A stretch of DNA of 64,000 nucleotides, from positions 1 to 64,000 of the forward strand of contig NZ_BAZF01000003.1 in NCBI RefSeq assembly GCF_000813145.1, written 5' to 3'. The notes under the pieces are model-generated. The model worked only from the letters and a program-made list of their open reading frames with translations. It was not told the DNA's origin and searched no databases. Below are positions 38,254 through 46,842 of this stretch, piece after piece (position 1 is the first letter of the stretch; every line of letters starts with the position of its first letter). The position numbers and the translations under genes were made by a program. Source of the stretch: Geobacter sp. OR-1 (lineage in GTDB: Bacteria; Desulfobacterota; Desulfuromonadia; Geobacterales; DSM-12255).

Positions 38254-38700
38254 GGAAGTCAACCGGGACACCTGCAACTTGGCAGGATGGTCATTGAATA
38301 TCCCCGCAGTAAGGCACGAGGCATCTTAGGACATAAATAATCTCTCAACGCAGCCTGCTGCTGGAAATTTAACCCCGAGAGTTAAATCGAGAATGGAAAT
38401 ACTATAGGCCAAAACTCGAGCTTCTATTTTCAGAATTCGATATTTTTGAGAAAGTTTTACACAGGCTTGTCAACAGCCGCGCATATGGATAATTACTATC
38501 AATGACGAACTGTTACCGGGCATATCACCTCATCAGACGCCGTTTTTTTGGATTTTGAACACTAACAGAGGGAACTTTAATTTGCAAGGCTAATTTATTT
38601 AATAGTTATTGAAATTTCTATTGACTTATAAATGCCTTAGCATGTATAAAACACATTTCATTTAGGGTAAAAACGTATCGAGAACATAAGGAGTGGGTAG
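38254..38700. other. Candidate replication origin oriC
   Basis: The 447-base gap between divergent dnaA and rpmH, in the standard origin gene order. Around 38455-38492 lies a cluster of three near-consensus DnaA boxes: TTTTACACA, TTGTCAACA, and TTATCCATA on the minus strand (one mismatch to TTATCCACA). An AT-rich stretch at about 38581-38660 could be the unwinding element. No perfect box was found, so the assignment rests mostly on context. Confidence 0.6.
38621..38650 (+). promoter_or_regulatory. Promoter of rpmH operon
   Basis: TTGACT at 38621-38626, an 18-base spacer and TATAAA at 38645-38650, 50 bases ahead of rpmH. Confidence 0.7.
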
Positions 38701-38850
38701 ATGAAAAGGACATTTCAGCCGAGTAATACTTCAAGAAAAAGAACGCATGGTTTTCTGGTTCGCATGGCAACAAAAAATGGGCGGTTGGTAATCAAGCGTC
38801 GTCGTGCAAAAGGTCGCAAGAGACTCTCTGTAACCATAGCAAGCAAGTAA
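38701..38850 (+). CDS. rpmH: Ribosomal protein L34
   Basis: A 49-residue, strongly basic protein starting [18 protein letters not shown] and carrying the L34 signature through [20 protein letters not shown]. It binds 23S rRNA in the large subunit. ATG is preceded by AAGGAG. First gene of the rightward operon. rnpA follows with no gap. Confidence 0.97.
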   Translation: MKRTFQPSNTSRKRTHGFLVRMATKNGRLVIKRRRAKGRKRLSVTIASK

Positions 38851-39213
38851 TTGAATCGAGAAGCAACTCTTTATTCGTTCAATAAGGGTGAGCGGTTACT
38901 CCGTCGCGAAGAATTTCTCAAGGTAAGCAGGGAAGGGCACAGAAGATCGGGCAGGCATTTTATCATCATCAGACTGCCTGCGTGCAGTGCCTCTGCGAGA
39001 ATAGGAATAACAGCCAGCCGCAAAGTTGGCGGTGCTGTTGTACGTAACCATATAAAGCGACTTGTCAGGGAATGCTATAGATTGAACAAAGGTTGGTTTC
39101 AATCAGCAGATTATTCCATAATTGCCCGAAGTAGTGCCGCTCACCTGAATCTTCAGGGTGTTTGCAACGATCTGAGGCAGATTCTGCAACAGTTTAAGGC
39201 TGAGCATGGTTAA
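38851..39213 (+). CDS. rnpA: Ribonuclease P protein component
   Basis: A 120-residue basic protein that assists the RNase P ribozyme in trimming tRNA 5' ends. The signature SRKVGGAVVRNHIKRLVREC lies near residues 56-75. The TTG at 38851 directly follows the rpmH stop. No better start is visible because the N-terminal FNKGERLLRREEF motif lies within the first 25 residues. Overlaps yidD by 8 bases. Confidence 0.95.
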   Translation: MNREATLYSFNKGERLLRREEFLKVSREGHRRSGRHFIIIRLPACSASARIGITASRKVGGAVVRNHIKRLVRECYRLNKGWFQSADYSIIARSSAAHLNLQGVCNDLRQILQQFKAEHG

Positions 39214-39418
39214 CCGGATCGTTATCCATATGATCGTTTTGTATCAACGGTGCCTGTCTCCTCTGTTGATTCCCCCCTGCCGTTTTTATCCCAGCTGTTC
39301 CCAATATGCTATAGAATCGCTAAAAAAGTACGGTTTATTCCGGGGTGCTTGGATGACCCTCCTCCGTCTTGCTAAATGCCATCCCTTTCACCCAGGCGGT
39401 ATTGATCCCGTCAAATAG
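39206..39418 (+). CDS. yidD: Membrane protein insertion efficiency factor YidD
   Basis: A 70-residue YidD protein with the family signature PPCRFYPSCSQYA (three conserved cysteines) and RLAKCHPFHPGGIDPV near the end. It assists YidC-dependent insertion at the inner membrane. ATG 39206 overlaps rnpA. yidC starts 18 bases after its stop. Confidence 0.95.
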   Translation: MVNRIVIHMIVLYQRCLSPLLIPPCRFYPSCSQYAIESLKKYGLFRGAWMTLLRLAKCHPFHPGGIDPVK

Positions 39419-39436
39419 ATTTTGCGAGGTTTATTT

Positions 39437-41032
39437 ATGGAAAAGAGAGTCCTCATTGCCGTACTTCTCTCAATTGCAGTTATGTACGGTTTTTCATTTC
39501 TGTTTCCCCCGCCTCCGGCCAAGGTCGCCAAGACGACAGCAGTACAGGGTTCGACTAGCAGCTCCCGGAATACCGTTACCACGCAAGCCGAAACTGTTGT
39601 CAAACCGGATCTGACAAAGGGAGCGCTTCCGGTTGCGCAGGAAGAGCGCGATATTTCGGTAGAGACCGATCTTTATCGGGCCGTTTTCACCTCAAAGGGC
39701 GGGGCAATAAAAAAGTTAACCCTGAAATCTTACCGGGAGACGACACGACCGGGTTCTCCTGAGATTGCACTGATCGACGGGAGCAGCAACAGGACACTTA
39801 CGACTTCAGGAGACGGATTTCTGATCGATCCGAACGCGCAGTTCGCAACATCGGCACCTGCAGTCATTAAAGCGTCAGGGGCTGAAAAGAAGGAACTGGA
39901 GTTTGTCTGGACGTCGAATCAGGGAGTAGTTCTCAGGAAGGTTTATTCTTTTTCCGGTAACGACTATGGAATTCAGCTGGTTCAGCAACTTTCTTCAGTC
40001 GGCGCTGTTCAGCAGGCCGGAACCCTGCGGCTCACCCTTGCCAACAAGGTCATAACCGGCAGCAAGGAAGGTCGATACGAGGTATATGGACCGGTTACCC
40101 TGGCTGACGACAAGGTTTCAACCGTGCCGGTTGCAGACCTTGCCAAAGGGGCCAAGGCTTATGATAAGCAGATCATCTGGACCGGTTTTGCGGACAAGTA
40201 TTTTCTTAATAGCGTAATCGCAAAAGACGCATCCATCGCTTCGGTAAAGATAAACCAATTGAATCCCAGCCAGGTGGAAAGCGTCATCTCTTCTCCGCAG
40301 ATCGTTCTGAAGCCCGGCGAATCGGTTGCTGCGGCCTATCGTATCTATTTCGGGCCAAAGGATCTGGAAGTCCTGAAGGCTCAAGGGAGCAGGCTCGAAG
40401 AGGTTATCGATTTCGGATGGTTTTCTGCCATTGCCAAACCTCTGCTCATAACCATCAAGTTTTTCAAGAAATATGTCGGCAATTACGGCCTGGCCATAAT
40501 CATCATAACAATTATTCTGAAGATTCTCTTTTACCCGCTTACGCATACCAGTTACAAATCGATGAAGGAGATGCAGAAGCTTCAGCCAAAGATGCAGGAG
40601 CTGAAGGAGAAGTTCAAGAACGATAAGGACGGGATGAACCGCGCGGTCATGGAGCTGTATAAGGCCCACAAGGTCAATCCGCTCGGCGGCTGTCTGCCAA
40701 TGGTCGTCCAGATCCCGGTTTTCTTCGCGCTGTATAAGGCGCTCATGTTTTCAATCGAATTGCGTCATGCGCCGTTTTATTTCTGGATCCAGGATCTCTC
40801 GGCAAAAGACCCTTATTACGTGACCCCGCTTGTTATGGGCGTTACCATGTTTATCCAGCAGAAGATGACCCCGACAAACATGGATCCGGTTCAGGCCAAG
40901 ATGATGCTGATGCTGCCGGTGGTCTTCACCTTCATGTTCCTGAATTTCCCGTCCGGTCTGGTCCTTTACTGGCTGGTCAACAATATCCTGACCATTGCGC
41001 AACAGTCCTATATCAACCGAACCGTAAAGTAG
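39437..41032 (+). CDS. yidC: Membrane protein insertase YidC
   Basis: A 531-residue gram-negative-type YidC. An N-terminal membrane segment (VLIAVLLSIAVMYGFSFLF) is followed by a large periplasmic domain (about 55-330). Five core membrane segments follow, including ITIKFFKKYVGNYGLAIIII, CLPMVVQIPVFFALYKAL and MLMLPVVFTFMFL. The cytoplasmic coiled-coil loop reads MQKLQPKMQELKEKFKNDKD. It inserts and folds inner-membrane proteins alone or with SecYEG. ATG 39437 is favoured over TTG 39422. The jag gene that often follows is absent. Confidence 0.96.
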   Translation: MEKRVLIAVLLSIAVMYGFSFLFPPPPAKVAKTTAVQGSTSSSRNTVTTQAETVVKPDLTKGALPVAQEERDISVETDLYRAVFTSKGGAIKKLTLKSYRETTRPGSPEIALIDGSSNRTLTTSGDGFLIDPNAQFATSAPAVIKASGAEKKELEFVWTSNQGVVLRKVYSFSGNDYGIQLVQQLSSVGAVQQAGTLRLTLANKVITGSKEGRYEVYGPVTLADDKVSTVPVADLAKGAKAYDKQIIWTGFADKYFLNSVIAKDASIASVKINQLNPSQVESVISSPQIVLKPGESVAAAYRIYFGPKDLEVLKAQGSRLEEVIDFGWFSAIAKPLLITIKFFKKYVGNYGLAIIIITIILKILFYPLTHTSYKSMKEMQKLQPKMQELKEKFKNDKDGMNRAVMELYKAHKVNPLGGCLPMVVQIPVFFALYKALMFSIELRHAPFYFWIQDLSAKDPYYVTPLVMGVTMFIQQKMTPTNMDPVQAKMMLMLPVVFTFMFLNFPSGLVLYWLVNNILTIAQQSYINRTVK

Positions 41033-41047
41033 GATGGAAGGTTCACG

Positions 41048-42412
41048 ATGTACATAAGAGACACAATAGCTGCCATCAGCACCCCTGTCGGAGAGGGCGG
41101 GATCGGCATTGTGAGGATAAGTGGTAACGATGCGGCGCGTATCGGGGCTGCCATATTCAGATCAAGACAAGACGGTGGCTTTCGAAGCCACCGTTTTTGT
41201 TATGGCACGATAGTAACTGCCGATGGCGACATCCTTGACGAGGGTTGTTGCGTTCTGATGCGGGCGCCCCGTTCCTATACAAAGGAAGACGTGTTCGAAA
41301 TCCACTGCCATGGCGGTGTCCTGGTCACCAGGAAGGTTCTGGAACAGGCCCTTGCAGCAGGGGCGCGACTGGCGGCGCCGGGCGAATTCACCAAAAGGGC
41401 ATTTCTCAACGGCAGAATCGATCTGCTCCAGGCAGAAGCGGTTATGGATGTCATCAGGAGCAAGACCGACGCGGCCTTGCGCATGGCCGAACATCAGCGC
41501 GAAGGTGTGCTGTCCGGCCGCATTACGGAAATCAGGGATTCCCTTCGGGACGTGGCGGCAATGGTCGAAGCGCATATCGATTTCCCTGAAGAAGATATCG
41601 AGCTTCCGATTGTCGAGGACCTGAAGCTGTCAATCACCACGGCCATAGACGGCCTTTCGACGTTGCTGACCAGCTTCAACGAAGGCAAGGTTTTGCGTGA
41701 CGGGGTCTCGGTGGCGATTGCCGGGAAACCGAATGCCGGAAAATCAAGCCTTCTGAATGCCCTGTTGCGGGAAGAGCGGGCTATTGTTACGGAACTGCCG
41801 GGCACAACCAGGGATGTCATCGAAGAGGTCATAAATATCCAGGGGCTTCCGGTACGGCTGCTCGATACGGCCGGGATCAGGGAAACATCCGACCTGGTTG
41901 AGCAGCTCGGTATCGACCTGGCCCTTGACAGGATTTCCCGGGCTGATCTCGTGTTGTTTATTCTTGACCGCTCGCGGCCGCTCGACACGGACGATCTCCG
42001 GATTCATCAGGAAACGCGTTGTCGCAACATTCTGGTGGTCAGAAATAAGAGCGACCTCCCTGAGGCCATCAGCATGCCCGATCTCTTTGCCGGTTATCCG
42101 GTCGTAGATATCTCTACCGTCACGGGCGAGGGTATTGATCGACTGAGGAGCGAAATCCATGGTGCCTTCATCTCCGGGACCGCCGTTGACAGCAGGGAAT
42201 ATGCGGCAATTTCCCAGGAGCGTCATTTTGAGGCGCTTACGAATTCCGTGAAATTGCTGCAAGGCTCTTTGGCGGCACTCAGTTTCGGTCAGCTGGAAAT
42301 TGTGGCGATTGACGTTCGTGAAGCTCTTGGTGCAATAGGTGAGGTAACAGGAGAAACCACTCCGGACGATGTGCTGGATCTGGTGTTCTCCCGGTTCTGT
42401 ATTGGCAAGTGA
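41048..42412 (+). CDS. mnmE: tRNA modification GTPase MnmE
   Basis: A 454-residue GTPase that, with MnmG, adds the (carboxymethyl)aminomethyl group to the wobble uridine of certain tRNAs. An N-terminal tetrahydrofolate-binding domain starts IAAISTPVGEGGIGIVRISG, followed by a helical domain. The G domain is inserted in it, with P-loop GKPNAGKSSLLNALL, the potassium-loop region PGTTRDVIEE, DTAGIR and NKSD. The C-terminal FCIGK Cys is present. Paired with mnmG just downstream, and a parS site lies between them. Confidence 0.96.
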   Translation: MYIRDTIAAISTPVGEGGIGIVRISGNDAARIGAAIFRSRQDGGFRSHRFCYGTIVTADGDILDEGCCVLMRAPRSYTKEDVFEIHCHGGVLVTRKVLEQALAAGARLAAPGEFTKRAFLNGRIDLLQAEAVMDVIRSKTDAALRMAEHQREGVLSGRITEIRDSLRDVAAMVEAHIDFPEEDIELPIVEDLKLSITTAIDGLSTLLTSFNEGKVLRDGVSVAIAGKPNAGKSSLLNALLREERAIVTELPGTTRDVIEEVINIQGLPVRLLDTAGIRETSDLVEQLGIDLALDRISRADLVLFILDRSRPLDTDDLRIHQETRCRNILVVRNKSDLPEAISMPDLFAGYPVVDISTVTGEGIDRLRSEIHGAFISGTAVDSREYAAISQERHFEALTNSVKLLQGSLAALSFGQLEIVAIDVREALGAIGEVTGETTPDDVLDLVFSRFCIGK

Positions 42413-42417
42413 GGTCA

Positions 42418-42433
42418 TGTTTCACGTGAAACA
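42418..42433. promoter_or_regulatory. parS centromere site (mnmE-mnmG gap)
   Basis: TGTTTCACGTGAAACA, a perfect 16-bp palindrome and canonical ParB-binding site, 5 bases after the mnmE stop. The second site is at 34426. Both lie within about 4.2 kb of the putative oriC. Confidence 0.92.
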
Positions 42434-42528
42434 TGTATGCAGTATCCCGATAAATCCGGGCTTGCGGCGCGGTTACGGTCTCATGTGCGGCCGTATGAAT
42501 CATGCGCAGCTCAATGGAGCGACTCGTA

Positions 42529-44403
42529 ATGATCATGTATGACAACAAATATGACGTGATTGTGGTTGGCGGGGGGCACGCGGGGTGTGAGGCCGCCCTT
42601 GCCGCGGCACGGATGGGGTGCAGGACGCTGATGCTGACCATCAACCTCGATGCGATCGCGCTCATGTCTTGTAATCCTGCCATCGGCGGGCTGGCCAAAG
42701 GGCATCTGGTGAAGGAGATCGATGCCATGGGCGGTGAGATGGCAAAGAACATCGATGCCACCGGAATCCAGTTCAGGGTGTTGAATACCCGGAAAGGCCC
42801 GGCAGTCCGGGCCTCCCGGGCCCAGGCCGACAAGCAGCAGTACCGGCTCCGGATGAAACGGATCCTCGAAGGCCAGGAGCGGCTCGATCTGAAGCAGGGC
42901 GAGGTTACGGCGCTGCATGTCGAAGACGGCCAGGTGCTGGGGGTGGACACCAGGGCAGGGGTGCGTTACCAGGGGGCGACCGTTGTTCTTACTACCGGAA
43001 CCTTCATGCGGGGGCTGATCCATATCGGGCTGGTGAACTACCCCGGCGGCCGGGCCGGCGATATCCCGTCCATCGGGCTGTCCGACCAACTGCGCGAACT
43101 GGGGTTCAGCGTCGGCAGGCTCAAGACCGGCACTCCGGCACGCCTGGATGGCAGAACCATCGATTTCGGCCGGCTGGAGGCGCAACCTGGCGATGACCCA
43201 CCGGCGCCGTTCTCCTTTGCCACGGAGCGAATCGACCGTCCCCAGGTGCCGTGCTATATCGCCTATACCAATCCGCTCAGTCACGATATCATCCGTTCGG
43301 GGCTGGACCGGTCTCCGTTGTACGCCGGGATCATAGAAGGGATCGGGCCGCGCTACTGCCCCTCGATTGAGGACAAGGTGGTCCGGTTCCCTGATCGCGA
43401 CCGGCACCAGACCTTCATCGAGCCTGAAGGGGCCGACACCGTGGAGTATTATCCTTCGGGGCTGTCCACGTCGCTGCCGATAGATGTGCAATGGGCGTTT
43501 TACCGCTCCATCAAGGGGCTGGAGCGGGTCGAGATCATGCGGCCGGCGTATGCGATCGAGTACGACTATGTCGATCCGATTCAGGTCCATGCTTCCCTGG
43601 AAACCAAGCTCATTCGCAATCTGTATCATGCCGGGCAGATCAACGGCACTTCTGGTTATGAAGAGGCAGCCGGCCAGGGGTTGATGGCCGGGATCAATGC
43701 CGCCCTGCAGGTTCAGGGGAAAGAGCCGCTGGTCCTGGGGCGCAACGAGGCCTATATCGGCGTGATGATCGATGACCTGGTCACGCTCGGAACCAAGGAG
43801 CCGTACCGGATGTTCACGTCGCGGGCCGAATACCGGTTGCTGCTCAGGGAGGATAATGCCGACATCCGCCTGCGAGAAAAGGGGCGAGCAATCGGCCTGG
43901 TATCTGAAGAAGAATTCGGTAAATTCAGCGAAAAAAGGGACCTGATCGGCACGGAGCTGGAAAGAATCAGGCAGGCACGGATCCTGCCGTCGTCCGCAGA
44001 TCCGCAATTTCTGGAGAGATACGGACTGACCGGGATGCAGAATGCGGTAACGTACGAGCAGCTCCTGCGCAGGCCCGATTTCACCTGGCGCGATCTGATA
44101 GCGCTCGACCAGACGGTCAGTGAAGCGGATGACGCGGTCTGGGAGCAGGTGGAAATACAGGTCAAGTACCAGGGGTATATCGATCGTCAGCTCGATCAGG
44201 TGGCGCGGTCCCGGGGAGTTGAAGCGGTGCGGATACCGGCGGAATTCGATTATGGCCAGCTTTCAGGGCTGTCTACCGAGGTCAGGGAAAAGCTGCAGAA
44301 GTTCCGGCCCGACACCCTTGGGCAGGCGACCAGAATCCCCGGCGTCACGCCTGCGGCGATTGCCATCCTGTCGGTAGCGCTGAAGTCGAGGGGGCGAAAA
44401 TGA
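42529..44403 (+). CDS. mnmG: tRNA uridine-5-carboxymethylaminomethyl modification enzyme MnmG
   Basis: An FAD-binding partner of MnmE, about 624 residues. The dinucleotide-binding motif VVGGGHAGCEAALAAARMG is near the N-terminus, then SCNPAIGGLAKGHLVKEIDA and, in the middle, GRAGDIPSIGLSDQLRELG and MFTSRAEYRLLLREDNAD. The C-terminal domain contacts MnmE. ATG 42529 has GGAG 9 bases ahead. Other in-frame ATGs at 42502, 42514 and 42535 are possible. rsmG overlaps its stop (ATGA). Confidence 0.95.
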   Translation: MIMYDNKYDVIVVGGGHAGCEAALAAARMGCRTLMLTINLDAIALMSCNPAIGGLAKGHLVKEIDAMGGEMAKNIDATGIQFRVLNTRKGPAVRASRAQADKQQYRLRMKRILEGQERLDLKQGEVTALHVEDGQVLGVDTRAGVRYQGATVVLTTGTFMRGLIHIGLVNYPGGRAGDIPSIGLSDQLRELGFSVGRLKTGTPARLDGRTIDFGRLEAQPGDDPPAPFSFATERIDRPQVPCYIAYTNPLSHDIIRSGLDRSPLYAGIIEGIGPRYCPSIEDKVVRFPDRDRHQTFIEPEGADTVEYYPSGLSTSLPIDVQWAFYRSIKGLERVEIMRPAYAIEYDYVDPIQVHASLETKLIRNLYHAGQINGTSGYEEAAGQGLMAGINAALQVQGKEPLVLGRNEAYIGVMIDDLVTLGTKEPYRMFTSRAEYRLLLREDNADIRLREKGRAIGLVSEEEFGKFSEKRDLIGTELERIRQARILPSSADPQFLERYGLTGMQNAVTYEQLLRRPDFTWRDLIALDQTVSEADDAVWEQVEIQVKYQGYIDRQLDQVARSRGVEAVRIPAEFDYGQLSGLSTEVREKLQKFRPDTLGQATRIPGVTPAAIAILSVALKSRGRK

Positions 44404-45050
44404 GTCCAGCCGAAATGGAACTTCTCCGTGACGGCGCCAAAGAACTCGGGATAGAGCTGTCAGATTCGGAGCTGGACCGGTTTAGACTTTTCACCGATGA
44501 GCTGTTGCGCTGGAATGCGAAGCTGAACCTCACGGCGCTCACTGATCCCCGGGACATAATCGTCAAGCATTACCTCGATTCGCTTACGATCAACTCCAGT
44601 CTGCCGCTTGGCGCCAGCCTGCTCGATTTCGGCTCCGGTGCCGGGTTTCCGTGTCTGCCGCTCAAGATCGTTCGTCATGACCTCGACCTGCTCTCTGTCG
44701 ATTCCGTCCAAAAGAAGATCAACTTTCAGCGCCAGGTGTCAAGACTGCTCGGCCTGGAACGGTTCAAGGCGCTGCATACCCGGGTGGAGGCGCTGGCAAA
44801 AGAAGGGGGGCGTTTTGATTTCGTGGTGGCGCGGGCCGTTGCTGATGTTGCGGTACTCGCCCGGCTGGGCGCACCGTTTCTGGCCGAGAATGGCCGATTG
44901 ATCGCCATGAAGGGGAGCCGGTGGCGCGAGGAAATCGTTGAAGCCGGCCGAGAGCTCGATGAGCTCGGCCTGGCGGTGATCGAAACCAGAGAGCTGCGGC
45001 TGCCGATAACCGGTGATGAACGGGGAATTGTTATCATCGGGAGAAAATAG
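44400..45050 (+). CDS. rsmG: 16S rRNA (guanine-527-N7)-methyltransferase RsmG
   Basis: A 216-residue methyltransferase of the GidB family that modifies G527 of 16S rRNA. Motifs include NLTALTDPRDIIVKHYLDSL, SAM-binding LLDFGSGAGFPCLPLKI, LLSVDSVQKKINF and FDFVVARAVADV. Loss of RsmG in other bacteria gives low-level streptomycin resistance. Start ATG overlaps the mnmG stop. parA/parB, commonly next, are absent here. Confidence 0.95.
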   Translation: MSPAEMELLRDGAKELGIELSDSELDRFRLFTDELLRWNAKLNLTALTDPRDIIVKHYLDSLTINSSLPLGASLLDFGSGAGFPCLPLKIVRHDLDLLSVDSVQKKINFQRQVSRLLGLERFKALHTRVEALAKEGGRFDFVVARAVADVAVLARLGAPFLAENGRLIAMKGSRWREEIVEAGRELDELGLAVIETRELRLPITGDERGIVIIGRK

Positions 45051-45160
45051 CTTGACACTTTTTCATTGCGCCGAAATCGGCCTGTAATCGTCCCGGGTCA
45101 TATTCGCTTGCCTACCCCTTTCCCGCAAGGCTTTTCGCTTCCAGAGATCAAATTTGAAAG

Positions 45161-45198
45161 CCGGTAAAATGCCTAATAGTTAGGCATAGACTTACCGG
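45161..45198. repeat. Nested inverted repeat in the rsmG-slyX gap
   Basis: CCGGTAA and TTACCGG enclose ATGCCTAA - TAG - TTAGGCAT. Outer 7-bp and inner 8-bp arms could form one long hairpin. A further ATGCCTAA occurs at about 45229. It lies between convergent rsmG and slyX and may be a terminator or protein-binding site, although no T-run follows. Confidence 0.6.
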
Positions 45199-45268
45199 GC
45201 AGATCGGATTACAAAATGCGATTCCGACCATGCCTAATTTTTGTGCGCAACGCGATCCCGGTAACGGA

Positions 45269-45472
45269 TCAGTAATGCGGAGGCGGCTCCTCCTCGTCGG
45301 GTAACCTGGTCAGTGCCGGCAGCGCAATGCTCAACTGGTCCCGCAACATGGCTATATCAGTCTCCAGCCGTTTGATGGTCAGCTCCTGGCGGTAGACGAT
45401 CTCGCTGAGCTCGGAAATTGTCTTCTCCTGGTGCATATATCTGGTTTCCAGCTCGATGATCCGCTCTTCCAT
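45269..45472 (-). CDS. slyX: SlyX-family coiled-coil protein
   Basis: A 67-residue protein that is nearly all one heptad-type coiled coil (MEERIIELETRYMHQEKTIS, YRQELTIKRLETDI), ending in the SlyX-typical acidic-proline tail DEEEPPPHY. Function is unknown in the family. ATG 45472 follows GAGGGG. It starts 8 bases after the MFS transporter stop and is co-transcribed with it. Confidence 0.85.
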   Translation of the reverse strand: MEERIIELETRYMHQEKTISELSEIVYRQELTIKRLETDIAMLRDQLSIALPALTRLPDEEEPPPHY

Positions 45473-45480
45473 TTTTCCCC

Positions 45481-46722
45481 TCACAATCCTGATTCGTCCT
45501 GGTTCGGCCTGCTCTGCAGGGTGGCGGACCCGATGGCTCCGAGCAGCGCCACCAGGGAAGCGAGCAGCAGGGCAGTAGCAAACGATCCGGAGCTGTCGGC
45601 CATCATGCCGGCAACGCTGGGGCCGACCGCCTGGCCGATGCCGAAAAATAGGGTTACGAAGCCGAGGGCTGCCGGCGCCATCCTGTGACCGAGAATGTCG
45701 CCGCACGCCGCGGCCATGATTGCCGGGATGCTAAAGGCCGAAAGTCCGTAACAGACCGCGGCAACTATGAAACCCCACCTGGACGTGGTCAGGCCGAACA
45801 GGGCAAAGGTTGCCGAGTGAATCAGGTAAACTGCGACCAGCGTGTGCTTGCGGCCGATCCGGTCGGAGATCGCACCCCAGAGAAAACCTCCCATAAGACT
45901 TGCCCATCCCATGGCCATGAACAGGCTGCCGGCTTCGGCCCGGCTGTACCCGCCGGCGCTGATCAGGTGCTTGACAAAAAAGGTCATGAAGATGATATAG
46001 GAGAAACCGAAGGCGACATAGACAAATCCCAGATGCCAGACCGGCCATGACCGGTAGACCGAGCTCCAGGAACGGTTCACCGCCGGAGGAGTTTGGGTGG
46101 CGCCGGCATAGGGGGTGGCCAGGGAAAGGGATGCAGCGCCGCGGTTGCGGACCAGAAGAAGGCAGAGCAAGGCGATTGCCAGGGATGCCGCGCCGAACAG
46201 GTACCAGCAGAATCGCCAGCCGGACTGGCCGTAGAGCTGCATTAATTCCGGCGCCAGCGGCCCGACCGCGATCAGTGCCAGGGAGGAGCCGCTGACGGCG
46301 ATCCCGGCTGCAAAACCGCGGCGGTTTGCCGGAAACCAGGCGGCCCACATTCCCATAACGGCGATATTGGCCGCGCCACTGCCGACCCCGGTCAGGCAGC
46401 GCCAGGCAGCAGCGGCAAGAAAGGAATCGGCCATTCCGGTCAGGATCATGGCCAGGCCGGAAACAGCCAGCCCGGCGGCGATAACCGATCTTGGACCCAG
46501 GTGGGAGGCCAGCGCACCGCCAATGGCGGCCATGGCCAGGTAGCCGGCCAGGTTTGCCGTGGCCAGGGCGCCTGCCTGGGTGTTGTCCAGCCCCAGGCCG
46601 GTCTGCATGGCCGGCAGCACAACCGTATAGCCGAAGCGCGCCAAGCCCAGCGCGGCAAAAACGGCAAGGGTGCCGGCAAACAGGACGATCCAGCAGTATC
46701 CGGGCCTGTTGGTCCACGTCAT
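45481..46722 (-). CDS. MFS transporter, YbfB/YjiJ-like
   Basis: A 413-residue integral membrane protein with twelve predicted helices of the major facilitator superfamily (YCWIVLFAGTLAVFAALGLA, WHLGFVYVAFGFSYIIFMTF). The loop GAISDRIGRKHTLV between helices 8 and 9 is an MFS motif A-like segment. The LGLARFGYTVVLPAMQTGLG start is shared with the YbfB/UPF0226 group. Substrate unknown. ATG 46722 is chosen because the upstream extension to 46791 is not family-like. The slyX gene follows closely. Confidence 0.8.
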   Translation of the reverse strand: MTWTNRPGYCWIVLFAGTLAVFAALGLARFGYTVVLPAMQTGLGLDNTQAGALATANLAGYLAMAAIGGALASHLGPRSVIAAGLAVSGLAMILTGMADSFLAAAAWRCLTGVGSGAANIAVMGMWAAWFPANRRGFAAGIAVSGSSLALIAVGPLAPELMQLYGQSGWRFCWYLFGAASLAIALLCLLLVRNRGAASLSLATPYAGATQTPPAVNRSWSSVYRSWPVWHLGFVYVAFGFSYIIFMTFFVKHLISAGGYSRAEAGSLFMAMGWASLMGGFLWGAISDRIGRKHTLVAVYLIHSATFALFGLTTSRWGFIVAAVCYGLSAFSIPAIMAAACGDILGHRMAPAALGFVTLFFGIGQAVGPSVAGMMADSSGSFATALLLASLVALLGAIGSATLQSRPNQDESGL

Positions 46723-46797
46723 AGCAAAAAAACACTCGTCATAGCAACTTCCTTTGAATAAAACTGACAGGTGCAGGTGCCATTTTTTCATCTGTTG

Positions 46798-46834
46798 CCT
46801 TGAAAATCCACCACGTCAAGGAGGATTTTCAAGG
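46798..46834. repeat. 12-bp inverted repeat between uvrA and MFS genes
   Basis: CCTTGAAAATCC and GGATTTTCAAGG with a 13-base loop, immediately past the uvrA stop (46843) on its downstream side. A likely attenuator/terminator stem, but no T-run follows on the minus strand. Confidence 0.55.
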
Positions 46835-46842
46835 TAATATTA

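Noticed and set aside
42511-44007. 498-codon frame antisense to mnmG
   Set aside because: Shadow of mnmG; no recognisable protein family, no ribosome site.
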